Source: Phycisphaera sp. TMED24 (GTDB lineage Bacteria > Planctomycetota > Phycisphaerae > Phycisphaerales > SM1A02). Taken from it: a stretch of DNA of 64,000 nt. The notes beneath the pieces are model-generated. The model was not told the origin of the DNA. It saw nothing but the letters and a program-made list of their open reading frames with translations, and searched no databases. The stretch's first letter is position 1; each line of letters begins with the position of its first letter. The stretch is from positions 68,784-132,783 of the forward strand of contig NHCD02000016.1 in assembly GCA_002168105.2 (NCBI GenBank), in the 5' to 3' direction. Positions 25,753 through 37,152 of this stretch are shown here, piece by piece. A program made the translations under genes and the position numbers.

Positions 25753-26451
25753 TTGAGTCGGACTTTCTATCTTCCCGCCCGTTTCACCCGACTTCCGGAG
25801 GTCCCTCTTCGGGTTCGTGTACGTGGAAGCTTCCCAAGGGTTCCCCTCTTGGCGGTCGTTGGCTCTCGCCGTCCCACCAAGAGCGCTTTGGCTTCGGTGC
25901 CCTGGATCATTGACGCTGCGGTCTCGTCCGGATGGGGTGTGGTCAGTGGAGGGGCCAGAGGGATTGATGCTCGGGCCCATCATGAGTGCCTTTCTCGCCG
26001 CGGCGTGACGGTGGCTGTGTTGGGCAGTGGGCTGTCTCGGTTGTACCCCCCTGAGCATTCGAATTTGTTTGGGAAGATTGTTGAGCAAGGAGGGTGCTTG
26101 CTCAGTGAATACGAAGACGATGCTCCTCCTCGTCCTTGGAGATTTCCACAACGCAATCGGCTAATTTCTGCACTTTCCGAAGCAGTAATGGTGGTGCAGG
26201 CCGCGGAAAAGTCCGGCGGGCTGGTGACCGCCAGGATTGCAGCGGAGGTTCACGGGAAGGACGTGTTGGCTGTGCCTGGATCGGTAGGCTCGCCGGAGTG
26301 GGCTGGATCCAATCGGCTGCTCAGAGACGGGGCCTTGCTGGTGGCGGATCAAGGGGATCTTCTGGCGGCCCTGTCTTTGCTTCAGTCATCAACTGAGGCG
26401 AATCCCCAGCAGGATGAGGAGGACGCCGGTTCCAGTCAGAAAGACATTTGA
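25753..26451 (+). CDS. dprA: DNA-processing protein DprA (short form)
   Basis: Loads RecA on incoming single-stranded DNA during natural transformation. 232 residues with a TTG start. Only the Rossmann-like DprA core is present: VVGSRRPT, VVSGGARGIDARAHHECL, VAVLGSGLSRLYPPEH, FPQRNRLISALSEAV, EKSGGLVTARIA and VPGSV. The usual N-terminal SAM/HhH and C-terminal winged-helix domains are missing, which makes it shorter than the usual 290-380 residues. The last 63 bp overlap the convergent dacB gene. Confidence 0.9.
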   Translation: MSRTFYLPARFTRLPEVPLRVRVRGSFPRVPLLAVVGSRRPTKSALASVPWIIDAAVSSGWGVVSGGARGIDARAHHECLSRRGVTVAVLGSGLSRLYPPEHSNLFGKIVEQGGCLLSEYEDDAPPRPWRFPQRNRLISALSEAVMVVQAAEKSGGLVTARIAAEVHGKDVLAVPGSVGSPEWAGSNRLLRDGALLVADQGDLLAALSLLQSSTEANPQQDEEDAGSSQKDI

Positions 26452-28104
26452 ACCGGTGTGGACTGAGCGTTGGCTGATCTTCGCTGAAGGTTCGTTGGGA
26501 TCGCTTGCGTTCGCAAGCCGATCATTGGCCCTTTGAAGCGAGGACTGTGCGTTCGTCCCGTGGAGATTTGTGGAGGTGTGATCTTCTGGTGGGGTTGGGT
26601 GAAGGACGCGTCCGTCTCCTTGCGAGGCACGGGGCCTCTCGCGGACCGCCTCGGCCAGGATCGACTCATGAAGACGCTTTGCGTCGATGTTTGACTTAAC
26701 ATCTTTGACCATGATCGCAAAGGTCAAATGCTGGCCATCGTCTTGATCAATTCGGCCGGCCAGAGTTGAGGCTCCACTGATGTAACCCGACTTGCCCCGA
26801 ACCAAGCAGTGGTCAAAGGACTTGCTTTCGAAACGATTGGCCAATGTTCCTGACGCACGGCCTTCCGCCAACGTTTGGAGCCACTCTTGGTGCCAGTCTC
26901 GGGTGGCAGCTTTTGTCAGGATCTGAGCAAGAGTTCGTGCAGTGAGCCGGTTGTTGTGCGAGAGCCCGGAACCATCGTCTATGACATCTCCAGCGGAAGT
27001 CGAACCGGGAAAAAGACTCGACAGAGTAGCGAGCAGTCGCTCCCCGGCCGTCCTACGGTCAGCACCGGAGGCCAGCCATGTTCCATCTCCACCAAGATGT
27101 CGGTCCAGCGATTTGAGCAGGCATTCGGCGTAGAGATTTCGACTTTCGGTGTTGCAATGTTTGATGACCCGAAAGAGCGGTGTGTTGATGGTTGCACTTG
27201 CAATGGGTCTCCCCTTCGGAGCCCCCTTACCGGCTTGTACGGAGGAAACCTGAAGGACGGAAACGCCGTCCATCCTCAGCGTGGTCGCGAGGAGCTCGGC
27301 TGACCATCGTGCGGGATCATGGACCGGAGATTCCAAGACGTGGTGATGTCGACAGACCCCAAAAGCGCGGAACTCATTTCGTCCGGGGTAGCGATCAAAG
27401 CCGACCGCGTCTTTGTTGGTGGTTGTCTTGAGATCACGAAATTCTTCTCGCACCGAAATGATCTGCTTCGCTTCGGGGGGGTAGAGCTCCAGTTTGGGCT
27501 TGCTTGATTTTGGGTGCAGTTCCAAGCGGACCAGGTTTCCGGCAAAGTTCAGTGCCGCAGATTCACATCGGTACGATTTGGAGAACTGCTCTTTCGGCCA
27601 GTTCGGGTGGTACCGAGGACCTTGGAAATAGCCTTCGTCGTACTCCAGTCGTACCACGTTGGTGATTCCAGCGCGTCTGATTTCAGTTGCCAGTTGTGAC
27701 AAAAGAGTGCTGGGGATCCGGCTGTCGTCCAGTGGTCCGGGGTCGCCCATCATGGGGTCTCCCACGCCAACCCAACGCAACACGGCGCCTTCATCAGTTT
27801 GGTGCGCCCACACTTTGGTCTGGTAAAGGGCCGGAAGGTGTTCAAAAGCTGCGGCCGTCGTCAGCAGTTTCATGGTGCTGGCGGGCTTCATCGGCTGGCT
27901 GGCATTGTGTTCGGAAAGGGGGGCGCCTTCCGAATTGAGAATGCACCAAGTCACGCTGCTCAGAGCAATCGGCGAATTTTGCACGACGCGCTTGAGGCGG
28001 ACGTCCAGATCCGATGCGGCTTGGATGCTTGTGCATGCCCAAAGCATGAGTGTAAAGCTCGCTGAGATGCGACTTTCACGAAATCGTTGTGAAGCAATTC
28101 CCAT
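26389..28104 (-). CDS. dacB: D-alanyl-D-alanine carboxypeptidase/endopeptidase, PBP4 (S13) family
   Basis: Trims peptidoglycan peptides in the periplasm. 571 residues: a signal peptide (LMLWACTSIQAAS), the active-site SxxK in PASTMKLLT, the SxN motif in DGSGLSHNNR, and the KTG-equivalent in RGKSGYISGA. After the catalytic domain comes a low-complexity linker and a C-terminal hydrophobic segment (NVFLTGTGVLLILLGIRLS) that would anchor it to the membrane, unlike most PBP4 proteins. It is relevant to the debate on planctomycete peptidoglycan. It is divergent from ligA. Confidence 0.9.
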   Translation of the reverse strand: MGIASQRFRESRISASFTLMLWACTSIQAASDLDVRLKRVVQNSPIALSSVTWCILNSEGAPLSEHNASQPMKPASTMKLLTTAAAFEHLPALYQTKVWAHQTDEGAVLRWVGVGDPMMGDPGPLDDSRIPSTLLSQLATEIRRAGITNVVRLEYDEGYFQGPRYHPNWPKEQFSKSYRCESAALNFAGNLVRLELHPKSSKPKLELYPPEAKQIISVREEFRDLKTTTNKDAVGFDRYPGRNEFRAFGVCRHHHVLESPVHDPARWSAELLATTLRMDGVSVLQVSSVQAGKGAPKGRPIASATINTPLFRVIKHCNTESRNLYAECLLKSLDRHLGGDGTWLASGADRRTAGERLLATLSSLFPGSTSAGDVIDDGSGLSHNNRLTARTLAQILTKAATRDWHQEWLQTLAEGRASGTLANRFESKSFDHCLVRGKSGYISGASTLAGRIDQDDGQHLTFAIMVKDVKSNIDAKRLHESILAEAVRERPRASQGDGRVLHPTPPEDHTSTNLHGTNAQSSLQRANDRLANASDPNEPSAKISQRSVHTGSNVFLTGTGVLLILLGIRLS

Positions 28105-28162
28105 GACGTTTCATCGGCAAAATCCTCCGGAATCGGTGAGTTCAAAGGTGCTTTGCTCATGA

Positions 28163-30226
<2,064 letters not shown>

Positions 30227-30273
30227 GGGTCGCGCCAAAGCGCTCATATCGAAGCGCTGTGGGTCTGAAAGAT

Positions 30274-31218
30274 TCAGAACAGCAGGCCTGCTGCCTCCTG
30301 GTATCGGGCCAAAGTCTTCTGGACCACTTCGTTCGGCAAGATCGGCCCCGGAGCGGTTTTGTCCCAACGTCCTGCGTCCACTTCTGCTTGAAGCCAGTTG
30401 CGGACGATCTGCTTGTCGAACGAAGCTTGTTCTCGACCGGGCTCGAAGTCATTGGCGGGCCAGAATCGGGAAGAGTCTGGTGTCAGCACTTCGTCGATGA
30501 TGATCAGTTCATCAGTTGGATTTCCCTCGAGGTCAAGGGCGTGTCCAAACTCAAACTTTGTGTCGGCGAGGATGATGCCTCGTTCTGCGGCGTACGCGGC
30601 GGCCTTGGTGTAAATCTCCAGGGAGAGGTCGCGAAGTTTGGTCATCAGTTCGGTGCCGACCAGTTCGCAGGCGGTTTCGAAGGAAATGTTCTCGTCGTGA
30701 CCTTCGTCTGCCTTCGTTGAAGGGGTAAACAGCGGCTCCGGAAGACGGTCAGACAGTTTCAGACCCTCAGGCAGAGGAATGCCACAGACAGTCCCCGATT
30801 TCTGGTACTCCTTCCAGCCACTTCCAGCAATGTGCCCCCGCACGACACACTCAATGGGGACGACCTTGGCAGCTCGTCCAATCATGATTCGTCCCTCGAG
30901 TGAAGAGCGTTCAGCGTCGGACAATCCAGGCAGGTCAGCAGGGTCGGTCGAGAGCAAGTGGTCGGGAATCAGGTTGAGCTCACGGACGAAGTCGAAGAAT
31001 CCGGTCGAGATTTTGGTGAGTAGGACGCCCTTGCCAGGCATGGGGTCGGGGAGCACGACGTCGAAGGCGCTTACTCGGTCGCTGGCCACAATCAGCAGCC
31101 GGCGGGCTTCTCCGTCGCCGGCTGGAATGGGGTACACGTCGCGGACTTTGCCTTGGCGGCGTCCGGGATAGGGGAGGTCGGTCGATTTGACGGCGGTTTG
31201 GGTGTTGGTGCTGCTCAT
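30274..31218 (-). CDS. purC: SAICAR synthetase
   Basis: ATP-dependent condensation of CAIR with aspartate in purine synthesis. 314 residues from MSSTNTQTAVKS, the eukaryote/Planctomycete-like long form (about 300 residues). Motifs: GRRQGKVRDVY, ASDRVSAFDVVLPDPMPGKG, ECVVRGHIAGSGWKEY, ILADTKFEFGHA and IDEVLTPDSSRFWP. The 339-residue track ORF reads into the divergent promoter region. A TATCAT box is 10 nt before the ATG. It is divergent from the GH10-like/mfd operon. Confidence 0.95.
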   Translation of the reverse strand: MSSTNTQTAVKSTDLPYPGRRQGKVRDVYPIPAGDGEARRLLIVASDRVSAFDVVLPDPMPGKGVLLTKISTGFFDFVRELNLIPDHLLSTDPADLPGLSDAERSSLEGRIMIGRAAKVVPIECVVRGHIAGSGWKEYQKSGTVCGIPLPEGLKLSDRLPEPLFTPSTKADEGHDENISFETACELVGTELMTKLRDLSLEIYTKAAAYAAERGIILADTKFEFGHALDLEGNPTDELIIIDEVLTPDSSRFWPANDFEPGREQASFDKQIVRNWLQAEVDAGRWDKTAPGPILPNEVVQKTLARYQEAAGLLF

Positions 31219-31276
31219 TTCGCAGACCATGATATGTCCGCTTGCTCTCTGACGCAGGGGAGGCGACACTCTCCAC

Positions 31277-32704
31277 GTGCCGAAGTTCGACACGAGTCAT
31301 GACCCAGCCGTTCATCCGTCTTCCGCACGGCTTCTGGACCATCAGGGCCGTGCTTTGGAAGCAGAATCACGCCTGTCGGGTGACATTCTCGACCTCCGAA
31401 AGAAGGTGGCCCACACCGTCGCGACCGAGGTGGAATACGACATTGGTCGGCGGCTGCCTCTAACCACATGCTTGCTGCCCGAACGGACGACGCCTTACCC
31501 ATTGGTGCAAGAGCTGGCTCGAGATCGAATTCGACGCTTTTTTCACAAGAGCGAAGAGTGGCAGATGTTTGACTTGTCCCTTGACCACCCGGCCCATGTT
31601 GAATTCGAAGCGGCCCGACACGATTTGGTGGAATCACTCGTTGCTTCCGATCCCGCCGAGAGCATTCGGTTGGGTCGAGATGGTTTAAGAAAGTCCGTCG
31701 ACGCTTGCGACCAGCTGACCTTGGCCCACGCCCAGATCCTTCTTCACCGCCGATTCGGCAACCACCCAGCTTCGCCATCAACATTCGGAGTCCGTTATGA
31801 CGGTCCCGTTGATTCACCCGGATTGAGGAAACTTCTCGGCGAGCAATTTGGCATGCTGACCATTCCCATTGATTGGGCAGTGTGCGAGCCCGAACCCGGG
31901 ACCTTTGACTTCACCTCGGTTGAAGGCAAAATTCTTTGGGCTTCGGAACAAGGTCGCCCTTTTATGGTTGGCCCGTTGTTGGCCATGCGTCCGGGCGTTC
32001 TTCCTGGACATGTTCCTTTGGACTTCAAGTCTTTTCGGGATCGCGTTTATGACTTTGCAGAGCAAGTTGTGGCGCGCTTCGGCCGGTACTGCCCTTTTTG
32101 GAACATCGGTTCAGGATTGAATGCATCGCGCGGGCCACTTCTGTCTCCAGAAGAATCGGTCGACTTGGCGCGTATGCTTCGTCTCCTGGTGCGCCAATAT
32201 CGGCGCGACGCCAAAATCATGATCGAAGTCCGCGAGCCTTGGGGGGAGCATGCCGCGGAGTATGGGCTTGACCCCTTTGACTTCGTCAAAAGGCTGGGTC
32301 AGAACGGTGTCGAATGTGATGCCATTGGCGTCCGAATGCTGGCCGGGGGCCGCCATCAAGGCGAGGCCGTTCGGACGCTCTTTGACAATGCCTGTCTTCT
32401 TGACCGCTTATTGTCGATTGACAAGCCGGTGGTGGTCACCATCGGCCGTGCCGGTGGCAAAGATGGACTCGGGCAAGCCAAATACGCTTCGTTGACCGCC
32501 CAGCTGTGCTTGTCCCGTCGTTACGTTCAATCCGTCATCTGGTCCGATTTGTACGACCACCCGAGATCTTTGGTTGAGCACGGAGGCATGGTTGACGCCC
32601 AGGGCGAAGCTCGTCCCGTGCTGGCCCATTGGTCGAAGTTGCGGTCCAAATTCAGCAAGCCGCTCGGCTCGGTGCAACTCCCCAAGCGCGGTGAAGGTGC
32701 GTGA
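31277..32704 (+). CDS. GH10-like TIM-barrel protein lacking the canonical acid/base motif
   Basis: 475 residues, GTG start, no signal peptide. The region from FGMLTIPIDWAVCEPEPGTFDF onward matches the endo-1,4-beta-xylanase (GH10) barrel layout, with MIEVREPWGEHAAEYGLDPF and CDAIGVRML downstream. Where GH10 enzymes have W-D-V-x-N-E the protein has FWNIGSGLNAS, so the acid/base Glu is absent. The N-terminal 170 residues look like a separate domain. The family occurs in planctomycetes, so a conserved non-xylanase role is likely. It overlaps mfd by GTGA, so they are co-translated. Confidence 0.65.
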   Translation: MPKFDTSHDPAVHPSSARLLDHQGRALEAESRLSGDILDLRKKVAHTVATEVEYDIGRRLPLTTCLLPERTTPYPLVQELARDRIRRFFHKSEEWQMFDLSLDHPAHVEFEAARHDLVESLVASDPAESIRLGRDGLRKSVDACDQLTLAHAQILLHRRFGNHPASPSTFGVRYDGPVDSPGLRKLLGEQFGMLTIPIDWAVCEPEPGTFDFTSVEGKILWASEQGRPFMVGPLLAMRPGVLPGHVPLDFKSFRDRVYDFAEQVVARFGRYCPFWNIGSGLNASRGPLLSPEESVDLARMLRLLVRQYRRDAKIMIEVREPWGEHAAEYGLDPFDFVKRLGQNGVECDAIGVRMLAGGRHQGEAVRTLFDNACLLDRLLSIDKPVVVTIGRAGGKDGLGQAKYASLTAQLCLSRRYVQSVIWSDLYDHPRSLVEHGGMVDAQGEARPVLAHWSKLRSKFSKPLGSVQLPKRGEGA

Positions 32705-35700
32705 CGCAGTCCGAAGTCCGAACCAATCCTCTAGAGCTCTTTGACGGGAACCCGAAACTTCCCGATTCTGGAACTGTGGGTTTGATTGGGGGCTGTGGTG
32801 TGACCACGGCCGCGCTGTTGGCGGAATCTCTGTTTCGGTCTTCCAACGCCACGATCTTTCTGCTGACAGCGCACCATGACGATGCTGAGGAAGCCTTCGC
32901 CATTTGGCGTTCTTTGGGGGCTCAAGCCTCCCATTTTGCTCCTCTTGACCCGATCGCTTCGGATGTGCTTCCCAATGCTCCCGCCCTGAACCGTCGTCTT
33001 GAAACCATTCGCCGTGCTTCTGAAGGTGGTCCCATGCTCGTCGCCGCAAGCATGGCGGCTTTGATGCAGGGCTCACTGACGTTTGAAGAGGCCCATCAGT
33101 GGTTGGTCCCACTGCACGAACGTGAACGTTGCGAGCCAGGAGATTTGGTGCAAAGACTGGCAGAAGCCGGCTACCACCGAACCGCCATCGTTTCTGAACC
33201 GGGCGATTTCGCTCTTCGTGGTGATGTGGTCGATATTTTTCCGGCCAGTGGTGAACCTCCGTTTCGACTGGATTTTTTTGGTGATGAACTGGAGAGCATT
33301 CGAGGTATTGACCTGGACTCCATGGCCTCAGCAGAACGCCGTGGTTCTACGTCATTGCTCCTTGCGCCACCCGAGGTCCTGACCCGGGATGCGCAAGGAC
33401 ACTTGGTGAATTGCCTCTCGAGTCCTGTCACATCAATCCTCCTGGAGCCGCTCGATCTGGTGGAACGGGGCCGAAGTGCCTTTGACCGTTCAGCGATCAG
33501 AAGCGTTCACGGGCCACCCCGAGTTTTGGAGGCCATCCTGAAGCGAAGCGCATTGCAACTGGAGATTTCTCGAAGCCCTGGGACCACGGAGCAGCAACTG
33601 GAATGGCCGACGGCCGCTCTCCCTGAGTTGCCCACTGACCCATCCGATGCGCTGTCTTCCCTTCAGACCCAGTTTCCTCGCGCCCGAGTCACGGTGTATG
33701 TCGAAGATCCCGGGGAGACATCTCGCGCTCAACGGGTGGTTGATGGTGTCGTTTCCCCCAGTTCTAACTTTGAAATACAGGTGCAATCATTGCGTTTGGA
33801 GCGTGGCTTTGTGGCCACCTCCCGAGAGGTTCAGATCCATGTCCCTTGGCATGAGCTGCTTGGTCGTTGGCAACGCCCCGTGCGAGCGGCCGGACTTGGC
33901 TCTGCCCGGTCATTGGACGCGTTCGTCGAAATGGAACCCGGCGACTACGTGGTGCACCGCGAGCACGGCATTGCGCAATATCTCGGTCTCGAGTTGCGTC
34001 GTGAGGGAGACGATGAGGAAGAGTTTTTAATCTTGCTTTTCTCCGGGGGGACTCGGCTGGCTGTCCCGGCGGTGAAAGCCGAGTTGGTGCAGAAATTCAT
34101 TGGGGGCCGGGTCGCACCGGAACTGTCCTCCTACGGGGGGGGTCGCTGGAAAAAAAAGAAAGGGAAGGTGAAAGACGCCGTTCGGGACTTGGCCGCAGAA
34201 TTGATTCGGGTCCAAGCTGTACGGGAGAGCACACCCGGTATTTCCTACCCCAGCGATACAGAATGGCAGCACGAATTTGAGGCCGGATTCCCATTTGCCG
34301 AGACCGAGGATCAGCTTTCGGCTATCGAGGCAGTCAAGCGTGATATGGCCAAATCCCGTCCCATGGACCGTCTTGTCTGCGGGGATGTTGGGTTTGGCAA
34401 AACCGAAGTGGCGTTGCGGTCGGCTTTCAAGGCCGTGGAGTCGGGGCGACAGGTTGCGGTGCTGGTTCCTACCACGGTTCTTGCAGAGCAGCATTTGCGA
34501 TCATTCCGAGAACGCTTTGCTGGATTCCCTTTCCGTGTCGAAGGTTTGAGCCGCTTGCGAACGCGCGAAGAGGCCCAAGGAGTCCTGAAATCTACGGCAA
34601 ACGGTGAAGTTGATGTTCTGGTCGGAACCCATCGGCTGCTTTCCAAGGACGTGTCATTTTCAGATTTAGGCCTGGTCATCATTGACGAGGAGCAGAGGTT
34701 TGGTGTCGAGCACAAGCAGCGCCTTCTCGAAATTCGTGCGTTGGCAGACGTCTTGGTCCTAACGGCAACGCCCATCCCTCGGACCCTGCACATGTCGATG
34801 ATGGAACTCCGTGACATCAGCACTTTGACAACGCCACCTGTCGAACGTCGGCCGGTGGTCACGGAGGTCATCCCCTATCAAGCACGGCGGGTCCAGCGTG
34901 CTATCCAACGAGAGTTGGACCGTGGGGGGCAGGTATACGTCTTGCACAACCGTGTTCAGGACATCGAAGACGTAGCCAACGAGATTTCGTCGCTTGTCCC
35001 CAATGCCTCGGTTGCCGTTGGCCATGGCCAGATGGCCGCCAGCGCCTTGGACTCTGTCATGCGCTCGTTTGTTCAAGGAAAGTCTGACGTTCTGGTTTCT
35101 ACAACTATTGTGGAAAACGGACTCGATGTCCCTCGTGCGAACACGATGATCATTCGCAACGCCAACCGTTTTGGGCTTGCCCAACTTCACCAGTTGCGAG
35201 GCCGGGTGGGTCGATCTCGTGAACGGGCTTTTTGCTACTTGATGCTGCCGGAAAATGGTGTTGAAGATCCAACCGCTCTTGAGCGACTTCGCACATTGGA
35301 GCGCTTTTCCATGCTTGGCGCTGGCTTCCGAATCGCCATGCGTGACCTTGAAATTCGCGGAGCTGGCAACCTCCTCGGTCCAGAGCAAAGTGGACACATT
35401 TTGACGGTTGGCTACGAGATGTATTGCCAGTTGTTAGAGCAAGCCGTGTCAGAGCTTCGTCAAGAGGTCAGTGTCGATCACCTTTCAACATCTGTTGATT
35501 TGGGAATTCGCGGTGGGATACCAGTCGCTTGGATTCCGGTCGACTCGCGCCGCCTTGACGTGTACCGTCGCATCGCCCGGTCAGATTCAGCAGACGCTCT
35601 CCGGGGCTTGTGCAACGATCTGTCGTCGGCCTACGGAAAGTTGCCCAGGAGGACCAAATTGCTCTTTGATCTGGCCATGATCAGGGTGGCTGCCGCTCAG

Positions 35701-35931
35701 GCCAACGTTTCAGCCGTCGCTCGGGATGGCCAAGATGTTGTTTTCACCTCAACGCACCCGGAAGAGTTGCGAGACAAGTTGCTTAAGGCGCCGGGGGCCC
35801 TCCGTCTTGTTGATGCCAAGCATGGTGGTCATCAAGAAGTTTGGTATCGACCCGCGAAGCGTGTTTCCGATGCATCTCAGGTCGTCCGAACGCTTTGCAA
35901 GCATTTGGTGCCGCCGAAGGATGCCGTTTGA
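32701..35931 (+). CDS. mfd: Transcription-repair coupling factor
   Basis: Removes stalled RNA polymerase and recruits UvrA. 1076 residues, GTG start inside the preceding stop. Domains: UvrB-homology (to about residue 330), RNA-polymerase-interacting CarD-like domain (GDYVVHREHGIAQYLGLELR), superfamily-2 helicase with Walker A CGDVGFGKTEVALR, DEEQ box IIDEEQRFGVEHK, TATPIPRTLHMS, and motif VI QLRGRVGRS, followed by the TRCF C-terminal domain. Complete. Confidence 0.97.
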   Translation: MTQSEVRTNPLELFDGNPKLPDSGTVGLIGGCGVTTAALLAESLFRSSNATIFLLTAHHDDAEEAFAIWRSLGAQASHFAPLDPIASDVLPNAPALNRRLETIRRASEGGPMLVAASMAALMQGSLTFEEAHQWLVPLHERERCEPGDLVQRLAEAGYHRTAIVSEPGDFALRGDVVDIFPASGEPPFRLDFFGDELESIRGIDLDSMASAERRGSTSLLLAPPEVLTRDAQGHLVNCLSSPVTSILLEPLDLVERGRSAFDRSAIRSVHGPPRVLEAILKRSALQLEISRSPGTTEQQLEWPTAALPELPTDPSDALSSLQTQFPRARVTVYVEDPGETSRAQRVVDGVVSPSSNFEIQVQSLRLERGFVATSREVQIHVPWHELLGRWQRPVRAAGLGSARSLDAFVEMEPGDYVVHREHGIAQYLGLELRREGDDEEEFLILLFSGGTRLAVPAVKAELVQKFIGGRVAPELSSYGGGRWKKKKGKVKDAVRDLAAELIRVQAVRESTPGISYPSDTEWQHEFEAGFPFAETEDQLSAIEAVKRDMAKSRPMDRLVCGDVGFGKTEVALRSAFKAVESGRQVAVLVPTTVLAEQHLRSFRERFAGFPFRVEGLSRLRTREEAQGVLKSTANGEVDVLVGTHRLLSKDVSFSDLGLVIIDEEQRFGVEHKQRLLEIRALADVLVLTATPIPRTLHMSMMELRDISTLTTPPVERRPVVTEVIPYQARRVQRAIQRELDRGGQVYVLHNRVQDIEDVANEISSLVPNASVAVGHGQMAASALDSVMRSFVQGKSDVLVSTTIVENGLDVPRANTMIIRNANRFGLAQLHQLRGRVGRSRERAFCYLMLPENGVEDPTALERLRTLERFSMLGAGFRIAMRDLEIRGAGNLLGPEQSGHILTVGYEMYCQLLEQAVSELRQEVSVDHLSTSVDLGIRGGIPVAWIPVDSRRLDVYRRIARSDSADALRGLCNDLSSAYGKLPRRTKLLFDLAMIRVAAAQANVSAVARDGQDVVFTSTHPEELRDKLLKAPGALRLVDAKHGGHQEVWYRPAKRVSDASQVVRTLCKHLVPPKDAV

Positions 35932-36398
35932 GCGTCGGGGGTCTGCTGTTGGCTTTTGGGCTGGGAGTCAGCTTTGGGGGGGGCTCGGCCATCGTGCTTT
36001 TGCCATTTGTTGTTCTGCGGCGACTGAATCAATCCGAACGTGTTGGGGAGTGGTGGGGACCAGTCGTGGTTGCGAGCTTGCTGATTGTCTCCGGAGGCAA
36101 CGATCCGGTCCTTCTGTCAAGTCTTGGGTTGCTGATGGCTGCGGACTTGGCCCGCCAGCAGCCAGTTGTCCCCCCCGAGAGCTTGGTGGCCTGCTCCATG
36201 TTGATGGCGGCATGGTTGCCCCCCTCGGACATGGAGTCTCTGGAAGCGGTACCCATGGTCATGATTCTGGCTGGAATTGCATCTTCATGGTCCCCTTTTG
36301 CGACGTCTGCTCGGTCGATTTGGGCCGGGGTGCTTCTCGGACTTTCTTGTGGACTCCTCATTGCTGAGCTTTGGCTACATTTCTCCCCCCTTCGGTGA
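35928..36398 (+). CDS. Small multi-pass membrane protein
   Basis: 156 residues with a TTG start overlapping the mfd stop (TTGA). Four to five membrane segments: LSVGGLLLAFGLGVSFGGGS, VVVASLLIVSGG, PMVMILAGIASSW, IWAGVLLGLSCGLLIAELW. Family not recognised. Position in the GH10-like/mfd operon is the only clue. Confidence 0.6.
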   Translation: MSVGGLLLAFGLGVSFGGGSAIVLLPFVVLRRLNQSERVGEWWGPVVVASLLIVSGGNDPVLLSSLGLLMAADLARQQPVVPPESLVACSMLMAAWLPPSDMESLEAVPMVMILAGIASSWSPFATSARSIWAGVLLGLSCGLLIAELWLHFSPLR

Positions 36399-36454
36399 GC
36401 GCCCAGGCATCGGTTGACCGACATAGTCCAATAAGTCCCCAGTCCGGAGCCCCA

Positions 36455-36880
36455 ATGACCAGTTTGAACAACCGCCGAACCTTGTCCAGTACCCGTGAGA
36501 GCATCACCCACAAGTTCTCCATCAACGGTCATGAGGGGTATCTGACCCTTGGCCTTTTTGACGACGGCAGCGTTGGGGAAATTTTTATCAAGATGGCCAA
36601 GGAAGGTTCCACGCTGTCCGGGTTGATCCAGGGGTTCTGTCGGGCCTTCAGTTTGTGTCTGCAGTTTGGCTTGCCCACTTCAGAAGCCTGCAAGCGCTTC
36701 GAGGGCATGCGATTTGACCCAATGGGGCCGACAAGTAACCCGGACATCCCCGACTGTTCGTCCATTTTGGATTATGTATCGAAGTATTTGCAGAGTTCGG
36801 CCGTCACCAGCCTTCAGGCTGATTCAGAGCCATTCGCGGCCCATGAGTCTTCCACTCCGGCATTCTCTGGAGCAGTCTGA
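36455..36880 (+). CDS. TSCPD-domain protein (B12-dependent ribonucleotide reductase-associated)
   Basis: 141 residues from MTSLNNRRTL, with GGAG 6 nt upstream. The middle matches the TSCPD domain found at the C-terminus of class II (vitamin B12-dependent) ribonucleotide reductases: GYLTLGLFDDGSVGEIFIKM, then GSTLSGLIQGFCRAFS and MRFDPMGPTSNPDIPDC. Here it is a stand-alone protein, as in other planctomycetes. It may be a split-off subunit or regulator of NrdJ; the reductase is not in the window. Confidence 0.75.
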   Translation: MTSLNNRRTLSSTRESITHKFSINGHEGYLTLGLFDDGSVGEIFIKMAKEGSTLSGLIQGFCRAFSLCLQFGLPTSEACKRFEGMRFDPMGPTSNPDIPDCSSILDYVSKYLQSSAVTSLQADSEPFAAHESSTPAFSGAV

Positions 36881-36891
36881 CACGCTCTGGG

Positions 36892-36919
36892 TTGACGGTC
36901 TCTCCGGACCGTCTACAAT
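36892..36919 (+). promoter_or_regulatory. Promoter for tRNA-Gln and the glmU-rplI cluster
   Basis: TTGACG, 16-nt spacer, TACAAT. It lies 12 bp after the stop of the TSCPD gene and 230 bp before tRNA-Gln. No terminator lies between the tRNA and glmU, so it may also drive the downstream operon. Confidence 0.6.
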
Positions 36920-36925
36920 GACCCT

Positions 36926-37152
36926 CTTCTCTGAGCCGTGGTGAGGGCGTTCATCTGTCTGCACCACATGGGGCGTTCCATCGCGGCAACGCGAACGTTC
37001 CAGCTCTTTTCGCCGCGGTTCGCATCCGGTCTTGACCGGTGGGGCCGCCCCGGATTCTTCCGGGTTCCCATCGGATCTTTCGTGGACGCACGAACGAACC
37101 CGTCAAGATCATCGCCCGACGGGGTGACATAGAGGTTCCGACCTCCGGCAAC
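36926..37152 (+). other. About 230-nt leader before tRNA-Gln, no gene recognised
   Basis: Between the promoter and the tRNA. It contains GC-rich inverted repeats such as GGGGCCGCCCC and CCGGATTCTTCCGG. A 64-codon plus-strand ORF has no recognisable features. It may be a processed leader or a small RNA; I do not recognise a known RNA family. Confidence 0.35.

Noticed and set aside
30230-30262. Possible terminator between ligA and purC (AGCGCT repeats)
   Set aside because: AGCGCT is short and self-palindromic and no T run follows on either strand.
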